Source: Corynebacterium mustelae (GTDB lineage: Bacteria; Actinomycetota; Actinomycetes; Mycobacteriales; Mycobacteriaceae). Taken from it: a stretch of DNA of 64,000 bases. The notes below the pieces were generated by a model. The model searched no databases, was not told where the DNA came from, and saw only the letters and a list, made by a program, of their open reading frames with translations. Shown one piece after another: positions 9,380 to 18,630 of the stretch (positions are counted from its first letter, which is position 1; each line of letters starts with the position of its first letter). The translations under genes were made by a program, and so were the position numbers. Location of the stretch: positions 1,736,001 through 1,800,000 of the forward strand of contig NZ_CP011542.1 of assembly GCF_001020985.1 (NCBI RefSeq), read 5' to 3'.

Positions 9380-11095
9380 TCATGATGGTTGTGCGGCCTG
9401 ACGCTGATCATTCATAACGCCGGGAGGAATATTTCCTGTTGGCGGTTCCATCATCGGTTGCCCCATGGGCGGCTGACCGCTGCCCTGTGGTCCCATCCCG
9501 ATACCGGTTGCCTCACCTGCGGTTGTTGAGTATGTTTCGCCATCAGCCTCGATCTCGTAGGTTTTGCCAGTCTCAATTGTTGGCGCTGAAACAAACAGTG
9601 AGGTCGCATCGGTTTCTGCGGTGAAGTTGACGATTGGTGCTTGTTCGGAATCGCGGACGATGACTGTTCCATCTTTCGCGACGGAAATCGACTGTTGAAT
9701 CCATCCTTGTCCATCATCTGGGGTCCGAGGCATTCCGCCGTTTCCAATCCCGATCAAAGTTCCACCGGTGACCGAAAAGGCTCCATCAACATCAAATGCA
9801 CCGTTGTCGTGGGTTTGCGGTCCGATGACAGTAGTGTTTCCACCGGTGATTGTAAACTCACCATTCGAGTCAATACCGTCAGCGTCGGCAAAGACCGTGA
9901 GGTTTCCATCGGAAATAGAGATTGCAGGACGTGGATTTTCTGAAGCGATCGAATCATCAATGGAGGCATTTATGCCATCATCACTGGAATGAAGCGTGAT
10001 GTCACCGCCACTAATCGTAACTGTGAGAGCTTCAATTGCTTCGACGGAATCTGTCACAGTAACGGTTCCGCCCAAAATCTTAAGATCGCGCACCGCATTA
10101 AGCCCATCGTCTAACGTCGTGACCGTAATGTTTCCATCAACCATGTAGATGTTTCCATCGGAGTTGATACCGTCAGCTGCTGATTCTGCTGTTACCTGTG
10201 CCCCATCGATAACAACGACAGTTCCTGCTTTCAACGCGTGCGGGCTCGAATCCGTCCCGGTGGTCTTTAATTCTAAGGTACCGCCACTGAGAATGATGTC
10301 TGTGGCCGCGTCGATAGCATCCGCCACACTAGTGATGGATATATCGCCACCGCTAATATCGACGACTCCCCGTGCCTCATTTTCCTCATTGTCCGACTTA
10401 ATTCCATCGCCACCCGAAGTTATGGCGACGGTACCGCCGGTGATTTGAGCAAAATCCTTAGCCCGGATTCCGTCGTCGCCAGCTTGAATTTCAAGATTTC
10501 CATCAAAGAAAGTAAACCCGCCAGAGGTGTTGATACCGTCTGCCTTTTCCGATGTGACCTTCAATGTCCCGGTACCGTCGATGGCGATATCTGCTGCTGA
10601 ATGGATCGCGGCGTTTACGTCATCGTCAGTCGTCATCGTTGAAGCACCGGTCACGAAGTTTTCACCGGTGAGGTCCAGCAAAACGGTTTTCGCCTGTGTC
10701 ACAGTTAAACCTGCGGACTCTTCCGATGACAAGCTCGCGTTGTTGAGCTCCAGCACAATGACGGCATCTTCAGGAGCAGAAATGGTCAAGCCCGATTTAA
10801 GCTCGCCCGATAGTTGGTAAATACCGGCTTCTGTGATGACATTGTTTGCAGGTAGATCCTTATTTGTTAACCCTGCGCGCAGCTCGTCACTATTGCTTGG
10901 TGCGCTCAGATTGTTCTCCGAACGAGAATCGGACGTTATTGAACGTAGAGTTGCTGTGTCTGCCACGCCAGCTATCTGGCTCGCGGATTGCTGTGTTGAA
11001 TTGGTAGAGACCAGATCTGGCGTTGCGGGGGCTGAACAGGCGCTGAGTAGCGTAACAGCACAAGCTGCGGCGAATGTTCGTTTTAATGCATTCAT
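9380..11095 (-). CDS. Cthe_2159-like beta-helix carbohydrate-binding lipoprotein
   Basis: A secreted lipoprotein (about 571 aa): signal peptide with lipobox LLSAC near residue 20, a Ser/Thr-rich linker, then a long right-handed beta-helix. The helix is marked by about nine copies of a DGI(N/D/K)-type turn every 25-40 residues (ADGINTSGG, DDGIRAKD, GDGIKSDN, ADGINSDG, DDGLNAVR, DDGINASI, ADGIDSNG). This matches the carbohydrate-binding Cthe_2159 (DUF4353) family, whose founding member binds acidic polysaccharide with calcium. The C-terminus is Met/Pro/Gly-rich (GMGPQGSGQPPMGQP). The start is the ATG at 11095, which forms an ATGA overlap with the VTC-domain gene and has GGAG six bases upstream; the ATG at 11107 lies inside that site. 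It is the last gene of a three-gene operon. The true ligand here is unknown. Confidence 0.88.
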   Translation of the reverse strand: MNALKRTFAAACAVTLLSACSAPATPDLVSTNSTQQSASQIAGVADTATLRSITSDSRSENNLSAPSNSDELRAGLTNKDLPANNVITEAGIYQLSGELKSGLTISAPEDAVIVLELNNASLSSEESAGLTVTQAKTVLLDLTGENFVTGASTMTTDDDVNAAIHSAADIAIDGTGTLKVTSEKADGINTSGGFTFFDGNLEIQAGDDGIRAKDFAQITGGTVAITSGGDGIKSDNEENEARGVVDISGGDISITSVADAIDAATDIILSGGTLELKTTGTDSSPHALKAGTVVVIDGAQVTAESAADGINSDGNIYMVDGNITVTTLDDGLNAVRDLKILGGTVTVTDSVEAIEALTVTISGGDITLHSSDDGINASIDDSIASENPRPAISISDGNLTVFADADGIDSNGEFTITGGNTTVIGPQTHDNGAFDVDGAFSVTGGTLIGIGNGGMPRTPDDGQGWIQQSISVAKDGTVIVRDSEQAPIVNFTAETDATSLFVSAPTIETGKTYEIEADGETYSTTAGEATGIGMGPQGSGQPPMGQPMMEPPTGNIPPGVMNDQRQAAQPS

Positions 11096-11883
11096 GGTGA
11101 ACTCCATTGGTTTTTACGGTTGGTACTGGTTAAGTGCGGGAAATGTTGTCGGATACTGCGATGGAACCGATTTCGTGGCAGCTGTGGGTCTAATGCGGAT
11201 ATTCCCGCACCGAATTTCGAAACCCCGTCAGGTCGGTAGCCGCACATGCGTAAAACCCGATTGATCTCCGACCTACCATCGGTTGTTTTTGTTTCAATAA
11301 TTGCTTGGTCTATCAGTTGCAGTTCCGATTCCTGCCTGTCATGCCAGGTAACATCGAGATCTATCGTGGCACGACCCTGACCATTGGGAAGCAAAAGCGT
11401 GATTCGGTTGTAGTTGTTCCACAATTGAGCGGTCAAACCCCGTATCCCAGTGTTTTCCGTTATCCACCATTGGCTTTCGTAAGAAAGCGTACCGGCAATA
11501 ACGTCATCGACTGCACAAGAAATTCGGATCTTTTCGGTGCTGTGGCGTGGCCCCGATTTTTTGATTTCACAAAATGCAGTATCCGTGTCGACATACCACC
11601 GGTGCCGAATCTTTACACCGCGCCGCCGACGTCGCAATGAATTTAGGTAGTTATCGTGATCCGGCGTGTCGTAGTACACGGAATGGTATCGGTGTCGGCG
11701 TTGTGAATTGATCTCCAAGACCCGGGTGTGTGGATCCAGCTGTTCCAAAATAGAAGGTAGATCCGCTATTGCGATGCAATATTTGCTGTCAACCCGGTTG
11801 AGTAGTTCTGCAGTTTCGAGAATTTCCGCCAAACTGACAGCCTCGAACGAATCAAGCTGGTCGTGTAGGACTAAAGATGACAT
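11092..11883 (-). CDS. VTC-domain (polyphosphate polymerase-like) protein
   Basis: A 263-aa tunnel-fold (triphosphate tunnel metalloenzyme/CYTH) protein related to the catalytic domain of eukaryotic VTC4, which makes polyphosphate from ATP. Recognisable pieces are LNRVDSKYCIAI at the start of the fold, RYHSVYYDTPDHDNY, RRRRRGVKIRHRWY, the catalytic-type CEIKKS, ATIDLDV, and IIETKT near the end before KFGAG. Alternating Arg/Lys and Glu residues on beta strands are what the tunnel requires. No signal peptide or membrane span is present, so it is cytosolic and possibly docked on the DUF4956 protein. Start and stop overlap both neighbours (TGATG upstream, ATGA downstream), showing strict coupling. 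Polymerase activity in bacterial members is inferred, not shown here. Confidence 0.88.
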   Translation of the reverse strand: MSSLVLHDQLDSFEAVSLAEILETAELLNRVDSKYCIAIADLPSILEQLDPHTRVLEINSQRRHRYHSVYYDTPDHDNYLNSLRRRRRGVKIRHRWYVDTDTAFCEIKKSGPRHSTEKIRISCAVDDVIAGTLSYESQWWITENTGIRGLTAQLWNNYNRITLLLPNGQGRATIDLDVTWHDRQESELQLIDQAIIETKTTDGRSEINRVLRMCGYRPDGVSKFGAGISALDPQLPRNRFHRSIRQHFPHLTSTNRKNQWSSP

Positions 11884-12515
11884 CAGATCCCCACTTCAAC
11901 CGGTTGGCTGTTTACTGTGCTTTTCGACGTAATGCCGTCGCGAAAGCTATTGGTTTTGGGCAACCGTATAGCTGGTGTTTCGCGATAGGTAAGTTGAGCT
12001 ATCGTCAGGTCATCAACCTCGTCTACTTTACTGATAGAAACTGCGACTGGATCGACACCAAATTTGGTTTTTGCAGCGTCTTTGATGTCATCAACGCGAG
12101 GCATCGCAGTGTCAAACCGAACTTCCACCACGTGAACTGGTTGTAGCAGAGGTAGGTATTCTGCGATTGCGATACCGCCAAGAACAACTGCTACCAGAAT
12201 GGCTGCTGTCGCCTCGGTTGTTGCACCACCTGTGATGAGGGCAATAGCTAGAGCCGCAACATAATACGCAACTTCACGTTGGGAAATTTGTGCGCTGCGG
12301 AGTCGAATGATTGAAAGGACACCAAAGAGGCCAAGCCCGAAACCAAGACTTGATGCGGCATCCGTATTGAGCAACGCAGTGCAAACAACATGGACGCCTA
12401 CATTCAAGCCGATTAAGGCGAACGCCAAATCGTGTTGTTTATGGCGGGGCAAGTAAATTGCAAAAACCAACAAGACGATACCTGCGGCGTTTAGTGCAAT
12501 AAGTAGCATTGACAT
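11883..12515 (-). CDS. DUF4956 membrane protein
   Basis: A 210-aa protein with four hydrophobic spans (LLIALNAAGIVLLVFAIYL, FALIGLNVGVHVVCTALL, VAYYVAALAIALITGG, ATAAILVAVVLGGIAIA) and a soluble alpha/beta C-terminal domain (VVEVRFDTAMPRVDDI...). The segment GFGLGLFGVLSIIRLRSAQISQREVAYY is characteristic of DUF4956 (limited to family recognition by eye). The start is the ATG at 12515, preceded by AAAGGAG at a 9-base spacing. The frame is open further upstream to 12722 but without a start signal of comparable quality. In many bacteria DUF4956 genes sit beside VTC-domain genes, as here, so this protein is likely the membrane partner or channel of that enzyme. Confidence 0.86.
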   Translation of the reverse strand: MSMLLIALNAAGIVLLVFAIYLPRHKQHDLAFALIGLNVGVHVVCTALLNTDAASSLGFGLGLFGVLSIIRLRSAQISQREVAYYVAALAIALITGGATTEATAAILVAVVLGGIAIAEYLPLLQPVHVVEVRFDTAMPRVDDIKDAAKTKFGVDPVAVSISKVDEVDDLTIAQLTYRETPAIRLPKTNSFRDGITSKSTVNSQPVEVGI

Positions 12516-13169
12516 GCGAGAAAACTCCTTTGTGCGCTTTTTACGCAAGCGCATATCGAAACTCTGGTTAAGCTGTTGAGCTTGATTACATACTCGAATA
12601 TCAATCTGGAAGGACTTCATAAACCAACCTGTAGAACCGAAGAAAAACGATAGCGGTCTGGTGATAAAACGCTGGTATAACCCCGGAAGAACCTTTGATA
12701 ACCGCCCGAGAAGATTGGGCAAAAGAAAAAATATTCTGAAAAAACGATAGGAGCAAAACCGCTATCTACTGGTGAAGGTGAAGTTTAAAGGCGAGAATAT
12801 TAGCGGCTTTAGCGAAGGAGAATTCAGGTGGGGAATTTTTCTTTGTAACCGGGCATAGTATTCGCAACAACCAACGTCACCGAGTCTGTACTTCATCCTG
12901 GAAGGCTACGGAGAATCTTCTATGCTGTCGGTGGCGTGAGCACCAAAAGGCCATCTTTTACGTATCCCGTGCAAAAACGACAGCCGTTTTATTGCCAGTT
13001 CCAACTCCTGGTTTCCTTCTAGCCATCTCATGAGGGAACTTCAGTGTCCAACACAAATATCTAGGACGGTACACACAGCACAAAAGACTCACACTACAGG
13101 GGCAGTACTTCCCCATTGAGGCCATCAGGGATCGATCCCATGTAGCTGATGGTATTGCTCGGGCCGCAT
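12516..13169. other. Long non-coding region, accessory-block interior
   Basis: About 650 bases without a credible gene between the DUF4956 and hutI 5'/3' ends. The part next to DUF4956 should hold its promoter and contains a 9-base inverted repeat (GATAGCGGT at 12649 and ACCGCTATC at 12758). The half next to hutI has short spurious frames with no recognisable protein. A decayed gene or insertion-sequence scar is possible but not demonstrated. Confidence 0.5.
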
Positions 13170-14354
13170 TTATCCCTGGTAAACAATCTCCCCTGCGCGG
13201 ATAGTGCACCACGTGTGCGGCATACCGGGCCGGTAGGCCAGATTAATTGCAGTGTGGCTACTGAGTACATGCAGATCCGCCGCCGCCCCAACAGCAATGA
13301 CACCTTTGGCGGGTCGGCCTTTGGCGTCCAACCCACCTTGAACGGGGTGTCGTCGTAAAGCTTTAGCCCCGCCTATGGTTGCGGCGGCGATGGCCTCATC
13401 CAAGCTCAGGTGCTGCTGGAGAACCGCCGTGGCCACGCAGAAGTTCATTGAGGAGGTGTAGCTGGTTCCGGGATTGAGGTTACTTGCGATAGCCACTGAA
13501 ACTCCGGCATCAAGCAGTCGGCGGGCTGGGGCCAAAGGCTCCCGAGTGGAAAGATCACAGGCGGGAAGAACCGTTGCCACAGTATCGGATGCTGCTAAGG
13601 CAGCAATGTCTTCATCGCTGACGTAGTTGACGTGATCGACGGAGGCAGCGTTCATTTCCACAGCAAGGCGCACCCCCGGGCCGGGGCCGAGCTGGTTGCC
13701 ATGAACTCGCAGGCCAAGACCTTTCTGCCGCCCGGCGGCTAACACGCGACGCGATTGTTCCTCAGTGAAAGCCCCCCGCTCGCAGAAAACATCGATCCAC
13801 CCCACAGAGGGTGCCACCGCCTCGAGCATGGGTCCAGTTACCTCATCCAGGTAGGCTTCTGCGTCTTGCCCCGGTGGGACAAGGTGGGCACCGAGAAAGG
13901 TCACCTCGTCCACATATTGGGCTGCGATGCGGGCGGCCATTACCTCAGAACGGACGTCGAGCCCATAACCAGTCTTAGTTTCGATGGTGGTCGTACCACC
14001 GGCATGGGCTTCGGCGATGCGATCCTTAAGCAACCCGGTCAGGCGGTCTTCACCGGCAGTGCGGGTAGCTTTCATGGTCACGGCGATCCCGCTGGCGGCA
14101 TAGCTTTCGCCAGCTATGCGTGCCTCAAATTCGGCGGCACGGTCGCCATCGAACACCATGTGGGTGTGGGAATCCACCCAGCCGGGTAACACGGCTCGGC
14201 CACCTACATCCAGCGCGGTGTCGGCGGCGGGAGCAGCGTCGGCCGCGCCTATCCAGGTGATGATTCCGTTTTCCATGACGAGGGCTGCGTCCTTGACAGT
14301 GCCACGTTCGGTGACGGTTCGCAGCTCACTGATGCCGGTGACCAAGGTGGACAT
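13170..14354 (-). CDS. hutI: Imidazolonepropionase
   Basis: Hydrolyses 4-imidazolone-5-propionate to N-formimino-L-glutamate, the third step of histidine degradation. It is a metal-dependent amidohydrolase (394 aa) with the metal-binding DSHTHMVFDGDRAAEF, substrate-binding TKTGYGLD, the barrel histidines in RVHGNQLG and DHVNYVSD, and late SNLNPGTS. Length is normal for the family. It follows hutU with only three bases between stop and start, so hutU-hutI are coupled. The stop codon abuts a non-coding region with no clear terminator. Base composition appears higher in G+C than the preceding 3 kb. Confidence 0.95.
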   Translation of the reverse strand: MSTLVTGISELRTVTERGTVKDAALVMENGIITWIGAADAAPAADTALDVGGRAVLPGWVDSHTHMVFDGDRAAEFEARIAGESYAASGIAVTMKATRTAGEDRLTGLLKDRIAEAHAGGTTTIETKTGYGLDVRSEVMAARIAAQYVDEVTFLGAHLVPPGQDAEAYLDEVTGPMLEAVAPSVGWIDVFCERGAFTEEQSRRVLAAGRQKGLGLRVHGNQLGPGPGVRLAVEMNAASVDHVNYVSDEDIAALAASDTVATVLPACDLSTREPLAPARRLLDAGVSVAIASNLNPGTSYTSSMNFCVATAVLQQHLSLDEAIAAATIGGAKALRRHPVQGGLDAKGRPAKGVIAVGAAADLHVLSSHTAINLAYRPGMPHTWCTIRAGEIVYQG

Positions 14355-14357
14355 GTA

Positions 14358-16037
14358 TTAATTCTCCCGGGAGTTGAAGGGCAGAGGTACGCGCACGCCA
14401 CGCTCGATGGCGACCTCGTTCGCGCGGTCATAACCAGCATCAACGTGGCGGATGACACCCATGCCGGGGTCATTGGTCAGCACTGTACGGAGCTTCGCCT
14501 CCGCCAGATCGGTTCCATCGGCCACTGTCACTTGGCCGGTGTGGATGGAACGGCCCATCCCCACTCCACCACCGTGGTGAATGGACACCCAGGTGGCTCC
14601 GCCGGAGACAGCAGTCATGGCGTTGAGAAGCGGCCAGTCTGCGACCGCATCGCTGCCGTCAAGCATGGATTCGGTCTCCCGATACGGGGATGCGACTGAA
14701 CCAGAATCGAGGTGATCGCGCCCAATCACGATCGGGGCCTTCACTTTTCCGTCACGGACAAGTTCATTGAATTTCAGACCCGCTAGGTGGCGCTCACCGT
14801 AGCCCAGCCAGCAGATGCGAGCGGGCAGCCCTTCGAACTCAACGAACTCTTCGGCCGCGTCCAGCCAGCGGTGCAGGTGCTCGTTGTCGGGGAATAATTC
14901 TTTGATGGCCTGATCCGTCACGCGGATGTCTTCTGGATCTCCAGACAGGGCTACCCAACGGAAGGGGCCTAATCCTTCACAGAATAGTGGCCGGATGTAG
15001 GCAGGCACGAAGCCGGGGAATTCGAAGGCGCGGGAGTATCCAGCTTGGCGGGCCTCGTCGCGGATGGAGTTTCCATAGTCAAAGACCACTGCTCCTTCAT
15101 CTTGGAATTCCACCATGGCCTGCACTTGTACAGCCATGGATTCCCGGGCTTTCTTAGTGAATGTGATTGCGTCCTCTTTGGCGGCTTGATGCCACTCGGA
15201 CACGGTGTGTTCGAGAGGCAGGTAGCTAAGTGGGTCGTGGGCTGACGTCTGGTCAGTCACAATGTCCACGACGAGTTTCCCCTCGCGGTGGCGGCGCAGC
15301 ATCTCCGGGAAAATAGCAGCGGCGTTACCCACCAGCCCCACGGACAAAGGTCGATGCTCCTCTTTCGCAGCCATCACCAAGGCGATGGCTTGATCTACAT
15401 CTGCGGTGACCTCATCGAGATAGCGTTTGGATTGGCGGCGCCGAAGGCGACTTTCGTCCACATCCACAATCAGACACACTCCCCCGTTGAGCGTAACGGA
15501 TAGTGGTTGGGCACCGCCCATACCGCCACATCCGCCAGTCAAAGTTAAGGTGCCAGCCAGAGTCCCGCCAAAGCGCTGGCGGGCCACCGCAGCGAAGGTT
15601 TCAAAGGTGCCTTGGAGGATGCCTTGGGTTGCGATGTAGATCCACGACCCGGCGGTCATTTGGCCGTACATCATTAGCCCTTCGTCCTCCAGCTTGCGGA
15701 AGTGTTCCCAGTTAGCCCAATCGCCCACCAAGTTGGAGTTGGCGATGAGCACGCGGGGCGCCCACTCGCTGGTACGGAAGACACCAACTGGTTTTCCGGA
15801 CTGCACCAACAGTGTTTCGTCGCTGCCGAGGTTAGTCAGTTCTTCCACGATGGCGTCGAAGCATTCCCAGCTACGCGCCGCTCGTCCGGTGCCCCCGTAG
15901 ACCACCAGGTCCCCGGGTCGTTCAGCAACCTCTGGGTCGAGGTTGTTCATCAGCATCCGAAGTGGGGCCTCCGTCTGCCAAGACTTCGCGGTTAATTGGG
16001 TACCACGGGGAGCACGAACCTCACGGGGTGTAGACAT
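14358..16037 (-). CDS. hutU: Urocanate hydratase
   Basis: Converts urocanate to imidazolonepropionate using tightly bound NAD+ as electrophile, the second step of the hut pathway. Near the N-terminus, [19 protein letters not shown] and the later [14 protein letters not shown] are the NAD-binding signatures of urocanase. [11 protein letters not shown] and [13 protein letters not shown], which carries a catalytic-site Cys, are also typical. 559 aa, the usual length. The ATG at 16037 is taken as start. A TTG two codons upstream is better spaced from AAGGAG (6 versus 12 bases), so initiation at 16043 cannot be excluded. It lies downstream of hutH with a 200-base gap containing a hairpin. Confidence 0.95.
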   Translation of the reverse strand: MSTPREVRAPRGTQLTAKSWQTEAPLRMLMNNLDPEVAERPGDLVVYGGTGRAARSWECFDAIVEELTNLGSDETLLVQSGKPVGVFRTSEWAPRVLIANSNLVGDWANWEHFRKLEDEGLMMYGQMTAGSWIYIATQGILQGTFETFAAVARQRFGGTLAGTLTLTGGCGGMGGAQPLSVTLNGGVCLIVDVDESRLRRRQSKRYLDEVTADVDQAIALVMAAKEEHRPLSVGLVGNAAAIFPEMLRRHREGKLVVDIVTDQTSAHDPLSYLPLEHTVSEWHQAAKEDAITFTKKARESMAVQVQAMVEFQDEGAVVFDYGNSIRDEARQAGYSRAFEFPGFVPAYIRPLFCEGLGPFRWVALSGDPEDIRVTDQAIKELFPDNEHLHRWLDAAEEFVEFEGLPARICWLGYGERHLAGLKFNELVRDGKVKAPIVIGRDHLDSGSVASPYRETESMLDGSDAVADWPLLNAMTAVSGGATWVSIHHGGGVGMGRSIHTGQVTVADGTDLAEAKLRTVLTNDPGMGVIRHVDAGYDRANEVAIERGVRVPLPFNSREN

Positions 16038-16195
16038 AGGCAATCACGTCTCCTTCTTGAACATGACCCCACGGTGGCGCGGAGGTGCGTGGGCCGGATG
16101 CTGATGCCCCGGAGCTGTCCCCCTTCCTCGCGCCACAGGAGGTAGCCACTGACAAAGTGTTGGGTTTCACCACAATCTAACACCCAAAAACCCGG

Positions 16196-16219
16196 CTGGG
16201 AAGGAAAAATGCTTCCCAG
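16196..16219 (-). terminator. Hairpin between hutH and hutU
   Basis: A perfect 8-base stem CTGGGAAG / CTTCCCAG with an 8-base loop just past the hutH stop. Read on the minus strand it is followed by CCGGGTTTTTGGG, so it could be a terminator or an attenuator that separates hutH from hutU-hutI expression. The rest of the 16038-16250 gap shows no gene; it carries the hutU ribosome site AAGGAG. Confidence 0.55.
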
Positions 16220-16250
16220 TTGTCCCAAATATGAGACTTCCGGCTTCGCG

Positions 16251-17801
16251 CTAGCGCAGCTTTCCGACGGCTGCCTCCACAGCCTTGGTGATGGCACCGC
16301 TGACTACGAGTTCCACGGCATCTTCAATCTCCGGCGAAAGATACCGATCCACACCCGGCGGAGCAATGCGAGAACGCACGACAGCCAGGGCAGCGCCAGT
16401 ACCCGCAGCAGGTGTTCCTTCGCGCATATTGATGGCGCGGGCGGAGGTAAGGATCTCAATTGCCAGCACCCGCGCCAGCCCGTCTATAGCTCTGCGCAAC
16501 TTTCGTGCCGCCGACCATCCCATGGAGACATGATCTTCCTGCATCGCTGAGGACGGAATAGAATCTACCGAGGCAGGGGCCGCCAGGCGCTTGAGTTCAC
16601 TCACTATCCCCGCCTGGGTGTATTGGGCGATCATGTGCCCCGAATCCACACCCGGATCATCTGCAAGAAATGCATTTAACCCTCGGTTACGGGCAGTATC
16701 CAGGAACCGGTCCGTGCGCCGCTCAGATATGGAGGCAAGATCCGCAACAACGATCGCCAGGAAATCCAGCGCATACGCCACCGGTGCGCCATGGAAATTC
16801 CCGTTGGATGTCACTCGTCCATCGAGTGCCACGACCGGATTGTCCACCGCAGCGGCAAGTTCCCGATCCGCTACCTGCGAGCAATAGTCAAGGGTGTCCC
16901 GAAACCCACCAGCTACCTGCGGGGCACAGCGCACCGAGTAAGCATCCTGAACCTGGTTTTGTTTAAAATCTGTTTGTGCGTTTTCCAGGATTGAGGAGTG
17001 TGCTGCCACGGTGCGGATATTTCGAGCTGAATCCGCCAGACCTGGATGGGGGCGCAATTTTTGCAAATCCTCATCAAACACAGTGAGGGTGCCTAGAAGT
17101 CCTTCTACAGTCATAGCGGTGGCGATGTCCGCCACCTTGCCCAAATCTCGCAGATCCCAAATTGCCAGGCACAGCATACCCAGCATGCCATCGGTGCCAT
17201 TGATTAATGCCAAGCCCTCCTTCTCTTGGAGGACTAATGGATCGATGCCAGCTGTCGCTAAGGCATCCGCAGCATCATAAAGCTGCCCATCAGCACAGCG
17301 CACCATACCCTCCCCCATTAAAGCTAAGGCGCAGTGAGCCAAAGGTGCCAGATCCCCTGAACAGCCCAAGGAACCGTACTCACGTACCACCGGGGTAATG
17401 TGTGCATTCAACAACTGTGCATAGGTTTCAACCACGACAGGCCGTACCCCGGTGCGACCTGTACACAAGGTGGAAAGGCGCAGCAACATCAGCGCCCGGA
17501 TGACCTCGGTTTCTACCTCAGGGCCGGAACCCGCCGCATGGGAGCGCACCAGAGAACGCTGCAGCTGACGGCGCAACTCCTCAGGGACGTAGCGGCGGGC
17601 TAGGGCTCCAAAACCGGTGGATACCCCGTACACGGGCACGGGATTGTTGGCAAGATCTTCGATACGCTGGCGGGTGTTATCTACTGCAGCTAACGCATCC
17701 AGTGCAATATCCACGGTGGCCCCATACCGGGCCACGGCCACTACTTCTTCGATACTCAAGGGCCCGATACCAACGGTGATCTGGCTTAGGTCGGTAGACA
17801 T
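16251..17801 (-). CDS. hutH: Histidine ammonia-lyase
   Basis: Deaminates L-histidine to trans-urocanate, the committed step of histidine catabolism (516 aa, cytosolic homotetramer in the family). VYGVSTGFGALA carries the catalytic Tyr, and the MIO-forming loop reads GSLGCSGDLAPLAH. That is Cys-Ser-Gly where most HALs have Ala-Ser-Gly; the Ser that becomes the methylidene-imidazolone is kept. QDAYSVRCAPQV, NPVV and the late QEDHVSMGW are all conserved. It is the first gene of the hutH-hutU-hutI run on the minus strand, 95 bases from the IclR-type regulator, and a candidate regulator motif lies about 80 bases upstream. Confidence 0.96.
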   Translation of the reverse strand: MSTDLSQITVGIGPLSIEEVVAVARYGATVDIALDALAAVDNTRQRIEDLANNPVPVYGVSTGFGALARRYVPEELRRQLQRSLVRSHAAGSGPEVETEVIRALMLLRLSTLCTGRTGVRPVVVETYAQLLNAHITPVVREYGSLGCSGDLAPLAHCALALMGEGMVRCADGQLYDAADALATAGIDPLVLQEKEGLALINGTDGMLGMLCLAIWDLRDLGKVADIATAMTVEGLLGTLTVFDEDLQKLRPHPGLADSARNIRTVAAHSSILENAQTDFKQNQVQDAYSVRCAPQVAGGFRDTLDYCSQVADRELAAAVDNPVVALDGRVTSNGNFHGAPVAYALDFLAIVVADLASISERRTDRFLDTARNRGLNAFLADDPGVDSGHMIAQYTQAGIVSELKRLAAPASVDSIPSSAMQEDHVSMGWSAARKLRRAIDGLARVLAIEILTSARAINMREGTPAAGTGAALAVVRSRIAPPGVDRYLSPEIEDAVELVVSGAITKAVEAAVGKLR

Positions 17802-17881
17802 GGCAAAATTGCTCCTTCAACATGATTTAGGATTTCAAGGGGCATGCGCGACAGCCAAACGCACTGGTCACATGCTAGCTG

Positions 17882-17893
17882 AGAATGTGTTCC
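17882..17893. promoter_or_regulatory. Candidate HutR operator upstream of hutH
   Basis: AGAATGTGTTCC lies about 80 bases before hutH. The opposite strand of the hutR-hutG intergenic region (18631-18642) has AGAATTGGTTCT; the two agree at 9 of 12 positions in the pattern AGAAT-N2-GTTC. It is a plausible shared IclR-type regulator site, inferred only from this resemblance. Confidence 0.35.
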
Positions 17894-17896
17894 CTG

Positions 17897-18613
17897 TCAC
17901 CTAGTTTGCCGCCCATATAATTTTGCACTCATCGACGCCGCCGAATCCTTTAGATGAGCCACCAGCGCAGTGAATGTATCAGAACTTGCGGTTCCCACCG
18001 GATACGTCACCGCCAAAGCCGCTGCTGGCCTGCCTAAATGATCCGAAATCGCCACAGCCACACTTTCCTGACCGCAAGCAACCTCCTCGTACTCAGTGGC
18101 GTACCCTACGGCCTGCGCCTCATCCAATAATTCCGCAGTCTCTGGGGCTGGACTCAGCGCCGCAACCCTCTCCTCTTTAGGCAGGTGAGCCAACATTATT
18201 CGCCCCGAAGCAGTACCCACCGCAACCAAACGCACCCCCACCTGAGTGGTCAGCGAAGGAGCTCCGGGCGCCCGCACCTCAGCCAAGTAGACAATCTCCT
18301 GCCCCGATAACCGGGATAAATGCCCACTACCTCCCACCATGCTGGCAGCCTTAAGCAAAGGGGAACGGCTAAGGCGTACCAGTGGCTGTTGAGTGGTGTA
18401 GGCACTGGCCATCTCGTAGGCAGCAAGACCTAACCCGTACTTCTTCTCATCCACTAAGTGCACCACAAAGCCCATGTCCACCATCTCCCCCAACAACCGA
18501 TATGTAGTAGAACGCGGCATCGACAACTCCTGGCAGATCCGAGCAGCCGACACCGGCACTTCTATCGTCGACAGCATACGCAAAATCTCTAAAGTCTGGC
18601 GCACTGCGCTCAT
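17897..18613 (-). CDS. hutR: IclR-family regulator of histidine utilisation
   Basis: A 238-aa IclR-type transcription factor. The N-terminal winged helix-turn-helix contains VSAARICQELSMPRSTTYRLLGEM; the C-terminal effector domain contains GSGHLSRLSGQEIVYLAEV, VAVGTASGRIMLAHL and a late AVTYPV. The start is the ATG at 18613, which has GGAGG 8 bases upstream; the longer GTG start would bury that site. The gene is divergent from hutG and sits directly upstream of hutH. An IclR-type HutR controlling the same set of genes has been described in Corynebacterium resistens, so histidine or urocanate is the likely inducer (inference). It probably acts on both hutH and hutG promoters. Confidence 0.88.
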   Translation of the reverse strand: MSAVRQTLEILRMLSTIEVPVSAARICQELSMPRSTTYRLLGEMVDMGFVVHLVDEKKYGLGLAAYEMASAYTTQQPLVRLSRSPLLKAASMVGGSGHLSRLSGQEIVYLAEVRAPGAPSLTTQVGVRLVAVGTASGRIMLAHLPKEERVAALSPAPETAELLDEAQAVGYATEYEEVACGQESVAVAISDHLGRPAAALAVTYPVGTASSDTFTALVAHLKDSAASMSAKLYGRQTR

Positions 18614-18630
18614 CAGACCCACCTCCAGAC

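Noticed and set aside
12516..12722. N-terminal extension of the DUF4956 protein to 12722
   Set aside because: The ATG at 12515 has a strong AAAGGAG site and starts at the first membrane span; the extension has no start signal and is basic non-hydrophobic sequence.
12958..13212. 84-aa frame overlapping the end of hutI
   Set aside because: No recognisable domain, no ribosome site, overlaps hutI and has an unlikely composition; treated as spurious.
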